From positions 229,742,348 to 229,806,347 of the forward strand of contig OY821518.1 of assembly GCA_963682025.1 (NCBI GenBank): a DNA stretch of 64,000 bases. Direction: 5' to 3'. Below are positions 38,307-49,255 of the stretch, one piece after another. The stretch comes from Cordilura impudica (Eukaryota; Arthropoda; Insecta; Diptera; Scathophagidae). The first letter of the stretch is position 1. Every line of letters begins with the position of its first letter. A program made the translations under genes and the position numbers. The notes under the pieces are model-generated. The model saw only the letters and a list, made by a program, of their open reading frames with translations, was not told where the DNA came from and ran no database searches.

Positions 38307-40811
38307 TGAAGTGGCGCTTGTAGTTGAGGTGTTTTTTTTTGGCATTAAACTATTTTTACAACGCCATCTGGGTGTCATTGGATTGGTCCTTATTCTTTAG
38401 ATAATATTAATTTTTGTTTTGTTTTGGTTACGCACATTCTACGCTATTTCTGCAAAGTGGTAGATTATGTGATAATTTGGCAATAACAGGTTTAAAGAAA
38501 ATTACAGTATTACTGAACTTCATTTTCTGATCAAGCCTTAGAGTGCAAAGCATATATATTCTGCTTGAAATTATTACAAGTGCCTCGTGACTACTTAGTG
38601 AAAAGAAAAAAAAAATCTTACACGATTTTATTGGCATTTCTGCTGTTGAAATCAGCTCAATTATTAAATTGGTTTTTTTTTGCGCTACATATTTTTTTTT
38701 ACAAGTAAGTACTATTGTATGTTGTTAGACATTTTGTTTAAATATTGTATAAAACTACACACCTGAAAGTTTTTAAAGACACCATAAGAACATTTAATTT
38801 TTATAACTAGTTACTTAAGGCAACTGCCTTAAATTAAAGTGTTAACCTACCTACATAAGTCGGATTTTGTTTGTTATTGAGAACGGAGATCGGAAACCTG
38901 CCTGTTAATTAAATTGTTTATATGGACCAAGTGCCAATTCCATTTAGGGTAAGAAAGGAATACTAAAATTAATATTATCCCTTTAGACTCTAACGGTTTA
39001 TAATTCCTCTTTAGATTTGGCACTTAATACCTTGTACCGGCACCCGTTACTTTGCAACAACATAATTGCCTCCCTATGTCAAAGGACAACATACAACATT
39101 TCAGCCATTTAGAAAGCTCGTTTGAAACGTACACGGTATTACCTTATACCGTCGGCAGTTCGTTTAGTTTGGAAAAGTCAAGAACAATAATCAAAGACCA
39201 GTGAGAAAAAAAAAAGACCAAAAGAACAGTGACTAAATTCATGAAAAAAAAATTTGTGTAATATGTTTATAAAAAAAAAAAAACTTGTCATAATTAGTTC
39301 TAACGGGAATCATATTTAGACCGACAACTTCAATCTAGCTTCAATTTAGAAAAAAAAAAATTTTATATATATCATATTATATATCAGAGTTATAAATGAA
39401 ATATCCTAATGTAAATAATTTTTTTTAAAACTAATTTAAGTAATATTCATTCACCTCTTTAGTCGAATGTTGCTGATATTTAATCATATCACGGTGAATA
39501 GTTTTTTTAAATTTAAAACTGCCAATTAACTATTTTTTTCAAATTGAATTATTGTGGCCAAGTTAAGTGGTTAATTTTTTTTTGTTGTTGTGCGAATTTA
39601 ATGAGATAACCAATTTAAGGTCATAAGAAAAAACTGTGAACCATAGTTGACTCCCGTTATTCAGTGAGCAGAATCAACAGAACCCTCTACGGAATCCAGT
39701 TATGAAAGTACTTTCATCGATGGACCCTCTGCACTCACCAAAGTAAGTTCGGTACATTTTTCATTCATTTTATTCATAGCAAAAAAAAAAAAAAAAAAAA
39801 TTATTTACCACCGCCATTGGTCTTTGTTAAAGTCAATTAATGATAACAGATCCTTCGTATCTTGAATTTTTATATGTAATTTAATTGATTTAATTAATCT
39901 TTAATTTTTTATATGTAAACGGCTAATACCGCCATTAGTCAGTTAATGATAACAGATGCTTCGTATCTTGAATTTTTATATGTAATTTAATTGATTTAAT
40001 TAATCTTTAATTTTTTATATGTAAACGGCTAATACCGCCATTAGTCAGTTATTGATAATAGATCCTTCGTATCTTGAAGTAGTTTACAATGAAAACATAT
40101 ACCCGAATAGCATTTATTTCGTCATTAGACTAATTTTTTTTATATAATATTTTATTCCCTTATAGGAAATATTAATTTTGAGAAAAAAAAAAAAACTAAA
40201 AATTTCGATATATTTGTTATTGGCATTTTGACATATTATAAATATGAAGCTAGGCTTTATGAATTTGAACCATACATTAAATCCGTAATAACTTGAAACT
40301 TTTAGTGGCTACTTATAATTCTAATATAAAATGAATTTTTTTAATAAATGTAAGTGATAACATTATGCAGAAATAACTCCAACTGAGTTTGATTTTTAGT
40401 GTACTGGTTTAACGAACTTGTTGTTGTGAAGTATGTATGGGTTCATTGGAACTATCCTCTACGGACTACAGGCTAGTGAACAGGTTGGGTGGGTCGCGGT
40501 TGATGCAATTACATCTGAGCACAACCAAATTTAAAAAAATGAAAAGGAAAACATTGGTATTTGAAATTTTTTTTTTACATTTCTACCTCTTCTTCTGTCC
40601 CCATTTTTCTCTATTATTCTTTTATTTCCTTCTGATTACTGCACGCGATGTTTAAATAAAATTTATAGCAGCTTTACAGGATGAACAATGGCAAGATCCT
40701 ACCCCCCCGCCGACGAGCAGGCAGCCGGAACTGATCGCGTGCTTCCGCCATTTCTTCATTCCAATAAAAGTGACCATTGATGTCTAATAAAATTAAACCT
40801 TGCATGCTACA
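38307..40811 (+). repeat. Gypsy 3' LTR
   Basis: 2505 bp, matching the 5' LTR except for about four substitutions and a few A/T-run lengths. Ends ...GCATGCTACA, then TGTT. Confidence 0.95.
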
Positions 40812-40828
40812 TGTTTGCCTGATCCCAT
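40812..40828 (-). pseudogene. Tc1 relic A, first codons
   Basis: On the minus strand, ATG at 40828 reads MGSGK and then His across the gypsy insertion (codon CAT split by the TGTT duplication), continuing as HTTIEERRIMWKM from 29790. The expected Tc1 right end beyond 40828 is not clearly identified; ATTGTGCCATTTATA words at 40918-40936 and 41093-41110 (inverse of 28972-28988) may be its repeat structure. Confidence 0.7.
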
Positions 40829-41308
40829 TTTCAATAATATTTCGCTCTTTACACTTATTTTTCAACTATTAAGTGATTTGAATCAAATCTACGTGAGTAC
40901 TGTCAATTTTAAATAAATTGTGCCATTTATAAGTCCAATAAAAATCAACATTGCTAACGGTAAATAGTTAAAAGAAAATAACGGAACATTTGAGCGCTGC
41001 TGAGACAAATATTCTTACAACAACAACCAGAAGAGGTAAAACATGCACTTTTAAAAAATTTTAGTTGGAAAACACTTAAGTTTATGCTCAATTTGTGCCA
41101 TTTATATGTTCATAGCTGTATATACGAGTATATGTTTTTGTGGTGTACGCGACAGACATACCGCGATTGATATCACGATGTATGCTGCATGTTCAATATT
41201 TATCGCGCGATCTTGATTTCAGAATATTATTGAATAAAGAAAATAAAACAAATAAAATAAAATATTCAGTGAAAAAAATAAATCAATTAAAAAAGAGAAA
41301 CATTTAAA

Positions 41309-41692
41309 ATGGCACAAAATAGTAAAAGCGAGTGTGTGTTGCCGGTTGAATCGGAGTTAACAACAGAAAAACAAGTTTTAAGAGAAATTATTTCTAATTT
41401 GGAAGCATTGCTGGAGTTGCGGGTCTCGTCGGCTAAAGCTTATTCCGACAAAATAAAAAGAGCGGCTGCATACCAAAAATTACTACAAGTTGTTAAGAAA
41501 ATCAAGCCCACTGCTACCGTCGGCGATGCTCGAAAAAAAAATAAACTCGTTGAAGTCGAATTATAGAAAGGAGCTGAAACAAATTGTTGACTCAAAACGT
41601 ACCGGCGTTGGTGCAGATGATTTATATACACATAATTTATGAAAATTTTAAGCTCTGCAATTTCTAGAAAAAACCATTAAGCCTGTTAATGT
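41309..41692 (+). pseudogene. MADF-like exon of a transposon-type gene
   Basis: ATG 41309: MAQNSKSECVLPVESELTTE, then VLREIISNLEALLELRVSSA, KAYSDKIKRAAAYQKLLQVV. With one A removed from the A-run near 41529 it continues DARKKINSLKSNYRKELKQI, VDSKRTGVGADDLYT. The spacing of LLEL, AY..LL and the basic ...NYRKELK helix resembles a MADF (Myb/SANT-like) DNA-binding domain. A TGA lies where the domain normally has a Trp (41639). A strong donor GTAAGT follows at 41693. It may belong with 42403-43446. Confidence 0.5.
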
Positions 41693-42402
41693 GGTAAGTG
41701 CATTTTCCTTTACAACAATAAATATCAACTCTTTTTTAAATCATTCATATACATATTTATTTTTCTTTATTATAATATTTACAAAAGTTATTTGAAGTTA
41801 TTGAAGTAATTTGGAGCAAAGCTGGGCATGCTGAATAGAAATTCTATACAAATAAATTAGTATTGAACATCAACGTTAACATCACCTAAGTACATAAGTA
41901 CGTATACTAGACCGATCCTTATTTCTATTTTTTTGCGAATTGTATCACGGCAAGCACTAAAAACATTTCATTTGGTGTCAAAAAAAAAAAAAAAAAAACA
42001 AAAAATTTAAGCACGGTAGGGCACTTTTTAAAGAACTTAAAAACTTAACTTAGAAAATTATAAAAAGTAAAATTATAAAAGTGATTCATTACTTAAAAGT
42101 ACATATATTTAAAATATTAAAAAGCCCGACTACGTAGGAAGTGAACTTTAAACAAAAAATCGAAAACCAAACTGTAAAAGATTCACTTAAAAAAATTAAA
42201 AAGAAAAAAAATTTTAAAATCAAAAATCCGAAGCGATGGCAACCAAAAGACTTCGATCGAATTACAAGTATTATTTTATAATTTACCAATAGTTAGGTTA
42301 AATTTAAGAGAAAGTATTAGATTAGTTGTTGCTGAGGTTAGCACGAATTCCAACACACCACGAAAAACACTCCGTTGAGAAACTAGAAAAATTATACAAT
42401 GA

Positions 42403-42710
42403 GTGGAGGTTTATCACAAAGAATCATCTCAAAACAAGAACAAAACTGATTTTCAAGAGAAATTGATGATTTATTCCATATTTATTTTATTAAAGCAACG
42501 AGAAAAAGGAAGACCACGTTGCATGATAAGAAAATATAAAATGGTGACGCAAAAAGAAAAGCGAAAAGCAGTCCAGAAAGAACAAGAAAACCAGCGTAAA
42601 ATATAGAAGATAAACTAAAAGAGTTATAGAACAACAGATTCAAAAAGGTATTAAATTTTTTTACAAAACTTTTATTTTTTAAACAAACGATAATTATTGT
42701 TATAAAACAG
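42403..42710 (+). pseudogene. Basic-region exon of the same transposon-type gene
   Basis: Frame 42481-42603 contains KGRPRCMIRKYKMVTQKEKR and KAVQKEQENQRKI, a lysine-rich segment with a GRP start. A GTATTAAA donor-like site at 42647 and a TTATAAAACAG acceptor near 42709 suggest an intron of about 63 bp. The frame is broken by a TAG at 42604. Confidence 0.35.
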
Positions 42711-43446
42711 GCATGCTTGAACAACATAAACCCCATTGAAATTGTAGTATCACCATCAGCGGAAAATGTAAAAGCGAATGAATCTAGCCAAACCCCATCA
42801 GATATATCAAGAGGTAGAACAATTTTTTTTTGCACCAAGATTGCTCTCCACTTTGGATAAGTGGAGTATCTCTAATGGTACTGCAGGCCATCATATCGAA
42901 GAGCTTATACTAAATTATTCATCAATTAATCGCATCCGTTACAAAGATCGAGCAACAACAGCACAAAACATTGCAGCAAACTTTGATGTATGTAATTTAA
43001 TATATGTATGTCTCCGCATGTGTCTCTAGGCTTCTTCTTTCGGATCGTCTCTTACATTCTATTTGTTCTTGCATGTTTTGAGTATAAGTTAAAATAATTA
43101 ATTTCTTATTTCCAGCTTCCACGTAATTTTGTTTTGCACTGGAATGGTACAATGTTACTAGAAATTAGTGGTAGAGAAAAAGTTAATCATTATCTCATCT
43201 CAAGGTATCGATAAATTACTTGACATTCCAAAGTTAAAATCACCGAGTGGAAAAGAAATATCAGAAGCCGTGTTTAATTCAGTAAAAGAATATAAAATCC
43301 TTGTTCTAGTTCAAATTATTTGCTTCAACACAACTGCCCATAATACGCGAGTAGAAAAAGGTGCTGCAGCTCTGCTTGAAGAAAAACTACGTCGCGGTTT
43401 ATTATATTTCCAAGCAGACACCGTAGTTATGAGTTGTTAATCCGAA
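42711..43446 (+). pseudogene. Unclassified transposase-like protein with an intron
   Basis: Exon 1 (42711-42986) reads ACLNNINPIEIVVSPSAENV, SSQTPSDISRGRTIFFAP, RLLSTLDKWSISNGTAGHHI, LILNYSSINRIR..., TAQNIAANFD. A GTATGTAA donor (42987) and TTTCCAG acceptor (ends 43116) bound an intron of about 130 bp. Exon 2 reads LPRNFVLHWNGTMLLEISGR, then KLIIISSQGIDKLLDIPKLK, SPSGKEISEAVFNSVKEYKI, FNTTAHNTRVEKGAAALLEE, KLRRGLLYF. The FNTTAxNT segment corresponds to an FDTTASNTG word in a large family of uncharacterised arthropod proteins; here its Asp is Asn. Frame shifts occur in a T run (42826-42834) and near 43175. Confidence 0.5.
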
Positions 43447-44803
43447 AAGTATTTGAAATTAGAGCGTTCATTTTAATATGAAAAAACAAACAAAGAAAAA
43501 TGCAAGCGGATTCTACAAATATCCTTCAAATATATTCACAAAAAGATTTAAGCGATTTAGTAAATTCTAACACACACGCGTTCTTTGATCGCTTAGAAAT
43601 TTCCAAAGAATTTTTGCAAGTCGATCCATCGGATTGGAATGAAAGATTTAATATGTATGTATGTAATTCATAAAAGTATTTTCGTTTAATGTTAATTTTT
43701 CAAATAATTTTGAATAAAATATTAAAAAAAAAGTTTGTTTTTGTCTTATTTCTAATAATAAAAACAAAGAGTTGCTTGAGGCACTGTTAAAAATTATTCA
43801 ATCGTGCTTAAAGTTTTTGTATGGTTTCTTGAGACCAATTGAAATATTTTTAGCACTTGTCGTGATATAAATCTGAGAAAATAAAATTCTTCATAAATAA
43901 CCGGTCTATATACAAATATTCTTGGTTTTATATTTTTCAATCTTGTAACCATAATCTTTGTTGTTCGTTTTTCAGATTTTAGTATATGAATATATGTAAG
44001 ACAGGGTATTCACATACACATACATACATGTTTTGTTTGACTTCTTGTATTTTTTACAACATACAATTTTAGTAAACCTTATGAATTCTCTATATATCTC
44101 CAGAACGACGGATTGTAAGGCAAGAATAATTACTGGACAAACTGTGTATCTAGCGAAAAATTATTTTTGACTAAAGAGCTGTACGCAGCTTGTTAACGAA
44201 TCTTAACAGAAAATTTTCATATATTTCTTGAAGAAAAAAAAGCACAAAAGTACCTTTCAGTGCAACGCTAGCAATCAGCTGTTTTCTGTCAATTATTAAG
44301 AATTATGAAATTGAAAACAAATCAATTCTTCGGTTCTGCTTTATTTGGCCTGCTAAACGCTTTTTAAGCTCAGTAACAAAATTACCCATCCGCTTCTTGT
44401 TTTTCTTTGTCGAATTTTGTTCGTTTTTTCCATGTTTGCAACTGAAAAATAACTTTTAATTTTTTAGCATATTACATTTTGTTTATGCTTACCTCTCCTG
44501 TCAAAATTCCGTTCAGAAAGAACGAAAAATTTGATATTCCTGCTCAAAGCCTGGGTTGCCTAACTTAATTTACGTCAAAAAAAAAAGTAGTAAAAACAAT
44601 ACTACTTTTTTAAAAAGTTGCAGACTATCAACAGAAATTTTTTGACAGAAAGCGTTTTTTTTATATGGAGTTTTTGATTCCTTAGCAAGCTGCATACAGG
44701 CCTTAACGGTACAATTATAAATTAAGAATTATGTACATAAATCCAAGAGTTTCACAAGTACATGTAAGATCAGCAAGGTTTTTTGACAAAAAGTAAAGAA
44801 AAG
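43447..44803. other. Unassigned; short coding-like piece then AT-rich DNA
   Basis: 43497-43670 reads MQADSTNILQIYSQKDLSDL, VNSNTHAFFDRLEISKEFLQ, VDPSDWNERF, which may be the tail of the preceding gene. A small hairpin with AAAGTAGT...ACTACTTT arms lies near 44583-44617. Nothing else is supported. Confidence 0.3.
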
Positions 44804-45890
44804 TCAATATTTATGGAAAAAAGAATCTGCAATTCGTTCTTCCGTACTTTCAAGGAGTCTATTAATTGTGACTTGGTCAATTTTTTGCCATTCTTCCCTT
44901 ACATTAAACATACGGTTGTTTGAATTAACTCTATATACACGTTGTGTCCAGATGGCCAACAAATTATTTATGGAGTTCAGGTCTGGGCCAAATCGTCGCA
45001 TTCGAAATCGAGTAAAATCAATCGAAATTCCATATTTTGGTATATTATTTAAGGAAGACGGACATTCATCAGACCTGGTTTACTTTTACTATTAACTATG
45101 GACTATAACTCGTTAGCTGTGACAGAGTAAAATTACTCCTATATTTTGAAAAATAAAAAAATAATTTCAATCGAAAAATTTCGATAACGAATGCGACGAT
45201 TCGACCCCTGGTGAGCATGCCGGCCTCTCCAAAACTGCTATGGTTTTTGATAAAAACCACTGTTTTGTTTCTTGACTAACATGAATTCGAGCTTTATCCT
45301 GTTGAAAACACCACTGTGTATCACATTTTTTCTGTAAAAATGGAACCAGACTTTTGTAGAGGTCTTGTATGTAGTCTATGCTCTTCATCCGACAACATGT
45401 TATTTGAAGTTCCAAGCAATCCTCAGCTGAAAATGCCCTTCATACCATTATGCTTCCAACACCAAAATTACAGTTTGTGAAAAGCAATGGTTCCTTCTGC
45501 ACATCATACCAATAGCCTTGAAAACCATCTTGACCATGAAAATTCATCATAAAATATAACCTAAAGTGGACTGATTCAATATAAACTAAGATTGTAAATT
45601 GGATGGAAATAAGATATACCCTTTCCCAATTAGTATACAAAATTAACTCTAGCTTCCCAGAGGCACTTCATTATATTAGGAATTTGTTTCTGTTTCTCAT
45701 ATTCTATATTTTTTGTTCTCTGTGACACATTTGTGTTCACCAACGTCCTCAATCCCATTAGTGAGTTGATGAACAAGTTGCTGACTTTGCTTGAAATATG
45801 AGCATCAGTGCGCAAATAAAGTTTTTGTTTGATTCTATGACGCTTGTTAGAGTATTTTTGGATTTTTTGCAAAATTTTACACAACTTCAA
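44804..45890 (-). pseudogene. Tc1-like transposase, split by a MITE
   Basis: Minus-strand pieces: RIKQKLYLRTDAHISSKVSN and LRTLVNTNVSQRTKNI (45870-45690), HGQDGFQGYWYDVQKEPLLF and NCNFGVGSIMVW (45540-45440), SLVPFLQKKCDTQWCFQQDK and ARIHVSQETKQWF (catalytic QQDK Asp near 45300), AVLERPACSP (45240-45211), then after the MITE DLNSINNLLAIWTQRVYRVN and VREEWQKIDQVTINRLLEST (44983-44840). SPDLN is restored when the MITE and one CTG are removed. The third acidic residue (Glu in ...NLLAIW context) lies in NSINN, where Glu is replaced by Asn. Several frame breaks. Confidence 0.75.
44986..45207. mobile_element. CWG-target MITE, copy 2
   Basis: 222 bp, TIRs containing AATCGTCGCATTCG at both ends, CTG duplications at 44983-44985 and 45208-45210. 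Internally it matches copy 1 (4195-4417), including ATCGAGTAAAATCAA and CGAAAAATTTCGATAACGAA. Its ends are fixed by the frame of the Tc1 transposase it interrupts. Confidence 0.82.
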
Positions 45891-46422
45891 GTCTATGATA
45901 AATTTTCCTCTCGATTTCTTTCATTGCTACTCCGCGATTGAATAAAGCGAAAACTGCGTGCCTTATGGCATTTTGTAAAATTTTAAATATTTCATAACTT
46001 AAAGACGCGAAAAGACTCGGTTACGGATTTAGTAATTGACCTTATAATTGTGGAATACTGACAGTTTTGTTATTATTGTTTCATTAATGTATCGTTAGTC
46101 CAAAGAAACTTCATCTCTTGCTGCCTGTACTCTTAACCGTTTGTCTAGAATGTATTCTTATCTTACAGTCCGTCTTTATAGAGATATACTAAATAATTGA
46201 GTGACCTTATAATAGTGAAACGCACCTTACTTTGAATAACTAAAAAACTTGTTATCTAGATCATCTTTATACAGATACAGATGTGCTAACAAAGCCAATT
46301 TCAATCAAATGGTAAATACATACATTAACATATTTGGTAAATAACACTTACTAGTCATACAATATGAAACTGTAAAATTACGAGAAAAAAGTAGAACGAC
46401 TCGAACATTATAATAATGCTAA

Positions 46423-48306
46423 TTATTCGTTGAACGGTTTAGTTCGTTTCGGTTTTGGCACTGGATTCCAATCTAAATTGGATGATATTGGTGATGATTC
46501 CCGGTAATCATAGACTTCTTTCTTGAATTTAGATTTTTGAAAAACGTCATCATTATCAAATTTTTGATTTTCTGAATATTCGTTGTTGTCGTTAGAATTG
46601 GAATTTGATGTGCCTGATGCTGTTGGTGAGGTTGGTTCCAGTTCATCAACTAAACGTTGAAATTCCTTTTCATTCTCATCCAAAATTTTCAGATCGATAT
46701 TATTGTTATCAACTACTGGCTCTGTGGAGGAGGATATTATTTCTACTGTGAAATCTTTATTGGCTGCGACCTGAAGTAAACGCTGGCTACGATTTATCGA
46801 CTCTATGATATCTTTGACGGACTTTCTTTTCTCTGGCGGTATGTGGGTTTCTAGTGGGGCTAAAGTAGAACGTTTCCATTCCATATGATTGGCTGGTTTT
46901 GGTCGATACAACAGTTCAAACTCATCCACCATTTCACGTCTGGCCTCATTATTGTTACTAATTGTTACTGTTCTACTGTTACTGTTCGTCTCTGTTTGCT
47001 GTTCTTTTTTGAGACTTGCTGTAGTAGATGGAGTCTCTTCAATCTTTAAATTTTCAATTGTTTTCAACTCAGTTCTACTTTCTGTTTCTACACTATTTTC
47101 AATTTTATTCTCTGTTGCCAAAATGTTTTCAGTTGGTGCAGAATTAATGATTTTCTTTTCAATACTAATAGCTTCCACCTCATCTTGTTTTAATATTGTT
47201 AAAGGCACAATGGGTGGTGATATAATTTCGTCTCTGGAAGCTCTACGTATGTGACCATTTTGACTATTGGTTAGTTTACTTCTCATGGGTTTGTGAATCT
47301 CCGCAAATGCATGAGTTTTACCATTTTTGTCCGTTACTGGTTTCGGTGATAATGTGGGTTTGATAAGAATTTCTGGTTTGGTGTTGACTCGTTCCTCTGT
47401 TATATTTAATTCTTTACTCTGTTCGTTTATATTTGCGTTTTCCACGATATGAACAGTTTCTTTTTTCGGTAAATTAGCTTGGTTTTCTTTAATAGGTTGA
47501 GCTTTTCTTCTATTCGTTGGTGGACTGGTTAAGACAAATGGTGTCTTGATAGTTATTTTTTCGGTTTCATCTTCATGTTTGAAACTTGATACTCCGCTAG
47601 TTCCTTGATCTAGGCGCGGTGATGATCTTGGACTATCTACATGAACATGTATACATTCAACATGACCAACTTCCGTTTCGAATTTTAATTGACGTTTAGC
47701 TGGTACAGGTATCTCTAGACATTTGTCATCTCTATTCATTTGTTTTAAAACACATGACTGTTGCTGCTGTTGGTTTATTGACGTATTAGCCACATAGTTA
47801 TTGGGTTTCTTTGGTATCGCTCCATTGGATTTGACTTCTTTACTTTCATCAGTTATCTTTGTTACAGATTCATTCGTTATTTTAGTTATACTGGGTTTTC
47901 TCTCTAAACACTTATTATCATCTTTGGTCGTTGTTGTTTTAGTCGCTGTTGTAATTTCCATTTCAGTTACCAGTGAACCATTTGATTTTGGTAAATTTGT
48001 GACTTCTTGCTGACTTTCAACGGTTACTGCATTTATGTTAACAGTGGCTTCAGCGGTGGTGGTTGTATTTTTAACGTTTTCCACATCTTCTGGTGCTGTT
48101 GATACAGTCGTTATGGTTGTTTCAACTTTTTCATTGACAGGTGTAGCGACATCGTCGTTGTCTTTAGTCTTAACAAAACTTTGGATCTCTGCTGTTAAAT
48201 TTGCTATATCCATGTCCTCTCTTATGCGCAGTTCGTCTTGTGTATTGTCCTGACTAGAATCAATTAGGATAGTTGGAGGAGCAACCCCATTGGGACGACC
48301 ATGGAT
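46423..48306 (-). CDS. Host gene, last coding exon (unknown KKRRAPAPP-motif protein)
   Basis: A 1884-bp exon preceded by a TTTTTTTTTCCAG acceptor (48307-48319) and open in phase 0: IHGRPNGVAPPTILIDSSQD, NTQDELRIREDMDIANLTAE, then about 590 residues to a stop at 46423. The protein is hydrophilic, Thr/Ser/Glu/Lys-rich and largely disordered, with a PRSSPRLDQGTS stretch, a more ordered ANHMEWKRSTLAPLETHIPP / EKRKSVKDIIESINRSQRLL segment, an acidic Asn/Ser stretch and a basic C-terminus WNPVPKPKRTKPFNE. I do not recognise the gene. With the upstream RKKRRAPAPP motif it could be an actin- or SH3-linked adaptor (Cordon-bleu or MICAL-like proteins carry similar motifs); that is inference. It is the only sizeable frame here without transposon features. 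Confidence 0.9.
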   Translation of the reverse strand: MHGRPNGVAPPTILIDSSQDNTQDELRIREDMDIANLTAEIQSFVKTKDNDDVATPVNEKVETTITTVSTAPEDVENVKNTTTTAEATVNINAVTVESQQEVTNLPKSNGSLVTEMEITTATKTTTTKDDNKCLERKPSITKITNESVTKITDESKEVKSNGAIPKKPNNYVANTSINQQQQQSCVLKQMNRDDKCLEIPVPAKRQLKFETEVGHVECIHVHVDSPRSSPRLDQGTSGVSSFKHEDETEKITIKTPFVLTSPPTNRRKAQPIKENQANLPKKETVHIVENANINEQSKELNITEERVNTKPEILIKPTLSPKPVTDKNGKTHAFAEIHKPMRSKLTNSQNGHIRRASRDEIISPPIVPLTILKQDEVEAISIEKKIINSAPTENILATENKIENSVETESRTELKTIENLKIEETPSTTASLKKEQQTETNSNSRTVTISNNNEARREMVDEFELLYRPKPANHMEWKRSTLAPLETHIPPEKRKSVKDIIESINRSQRLLQVAANKDFTVEIISSSTEPVVDNNNIDLKILDENEKEFQRLVDELEPTSPTASGTSNSNSNDNNEYSENQKFDNDDVFQKSKFKKEVYDYRESSPISSNLDWNPVPKPKRTKPFNE

Positions 48307-48309
48307 CTG

Positions 48310-48699
48310 GAAAAAAAAAATTAAATTTATTTATTAGCACTTGGGGATTTCAAAGGTTCCAAAAATATTCTGCCGATAAATCACGTTCAAGTGCATTTTT
48401 AAAGAAATTTTAGTTTATTAACGATGATTTCAAATGGATCCAAAGTTGCAAAACAAATAAATCACGGCATGTGTAAATGACATAGTGCAATTCTAAAGAA
48501 TCTAAATTTTATAATCGATAAACTCTTCGTTCATTTCTCAAGGGAACAGTGTTCTAAACCGATAAAATGGAAGGGAACAAAGTGGAAAAAAGCTGCACAT
48601 CTAATTACTTATTACTTCAACAAAATAGATGTTGAAAATGATCGGAAAGCACATCGTCTTGGAAATAGTGTTTAAATTTTTGTCATGAAATTTTTTTTT
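48310..48699. other. Intron sequence without recognised features
   Basis: Start of the 5.8-kb intron between the last two coding exons. AT-rich, nothing supported. Confidence 0.4.
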
Positions 48700-49230
48700 G
48701 CAAAAAACCACTGAATCTATAGTTTTGATTTGTTTATATAATTTAAATTAGGACAGTTAAACTAGGACATTTTTTGGATTTGCCTCCCTTTTGGGTCCTA
48801 AACTTATCTCCGAAAATTTCTTGAGCATTAGCAACATAAAGGTTTTGATCGAGAAGCTACCAAAAATCTGCCGTTACATAAGTTTCACCGTCCGTTATGG
48901 GGCAGGAGTATTTTTTTTTTTTGAAACATGATTTCAATTTCCGTGCTCTGTTTACTACCTCTAAATTTTTTACATAATTCCGGTCTGGAACATTTTGGAC
49001 TTTGTATCTTTTAAAACTTGCAGTGGGTTTAACTTATCGCACCAAATAGTCCGAGCGCTGAGCTAACAGGGCTGCTTTTCTACCGGATGTGTTAGATTCT
49101 ATTTTCTTCGCCTTACAAACATCATGTGGACCTTTCTTTCTTCACGATATTTTTTTATAACGTTGGAAGCAGACCTTTGATTCTCTGGCTAACTTTATAT
49201 AAAACATAGTTGGATTTTGTTGAAAATATT
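48700..49230 (-). pseudogene. Tc1-like transposase fragment in host intron
   Basis: Minus strand 48920-48770 reads KKYSCPITDGETYVTADFW, stop, LLDQNLYVANAQEIFGDKFR, TQKGGKSKKCP. The DGETYV...DF block and the RTQK segment are typical of the catalytic domain of one dipteran Tc1 group. Weaker, frame-shifted similarity extends to about 49200. The limits are uncertain. Confidence 0.5.
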
Positions 49231-49255
49231 TAATAATTTTATCAAACTAATAAAA

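Larger units (their letters stand above)
29791..40811 (+). mobile_element. Ty3/Gypsy LTR retrotransposon, 11.0 kb, recent
   Basis: Two near-identical LTRs (29791-32297, 2507 bp; 38307-40811, 2505 bp), TG...CA ends, TGTT duplications (29787-29790, 40812-40815), a tRNA-Lys primer site, gag and a single pol frame, and no env-like frame between pol (ends 38196) and the 3' LTR. Very long LTRs, a tRNA-Lys primer and gag/pol in a -1 relation recall the Osvaldo/Ulysses group of Drosophila, but that grouping is from memory of gross structure. It sits inside the Tc1 relic A. Confidence 0.95.
44804..46232 (-). mobile_element. Tc1-like transposon relic B
   Basis: The right end at 46205-46232, read inverted, is AAGGTGCGTTTCACTATTAT, next to a TA, with a second related word (GACCTTATAATTGTGG) at 46036-46052, giving an IR/DR-like structure; the outer word also occurs at 28829. 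The transposase is on the minus strand. It ends about 190 bp from the host gene's stop codon, probably in its 3' untranslated region. The left end is not resolved. Confidence 0.65.

Noticed and set aside
46889..48253. Antisense frames to the large host exon (46889-47254, 47801-48013, 48035-48253)
   Set aside because: Shadows of the Thr/Ser/Val-rich minus-strand coding exon, which has matching splice sites and phase; the antisense frames have none.
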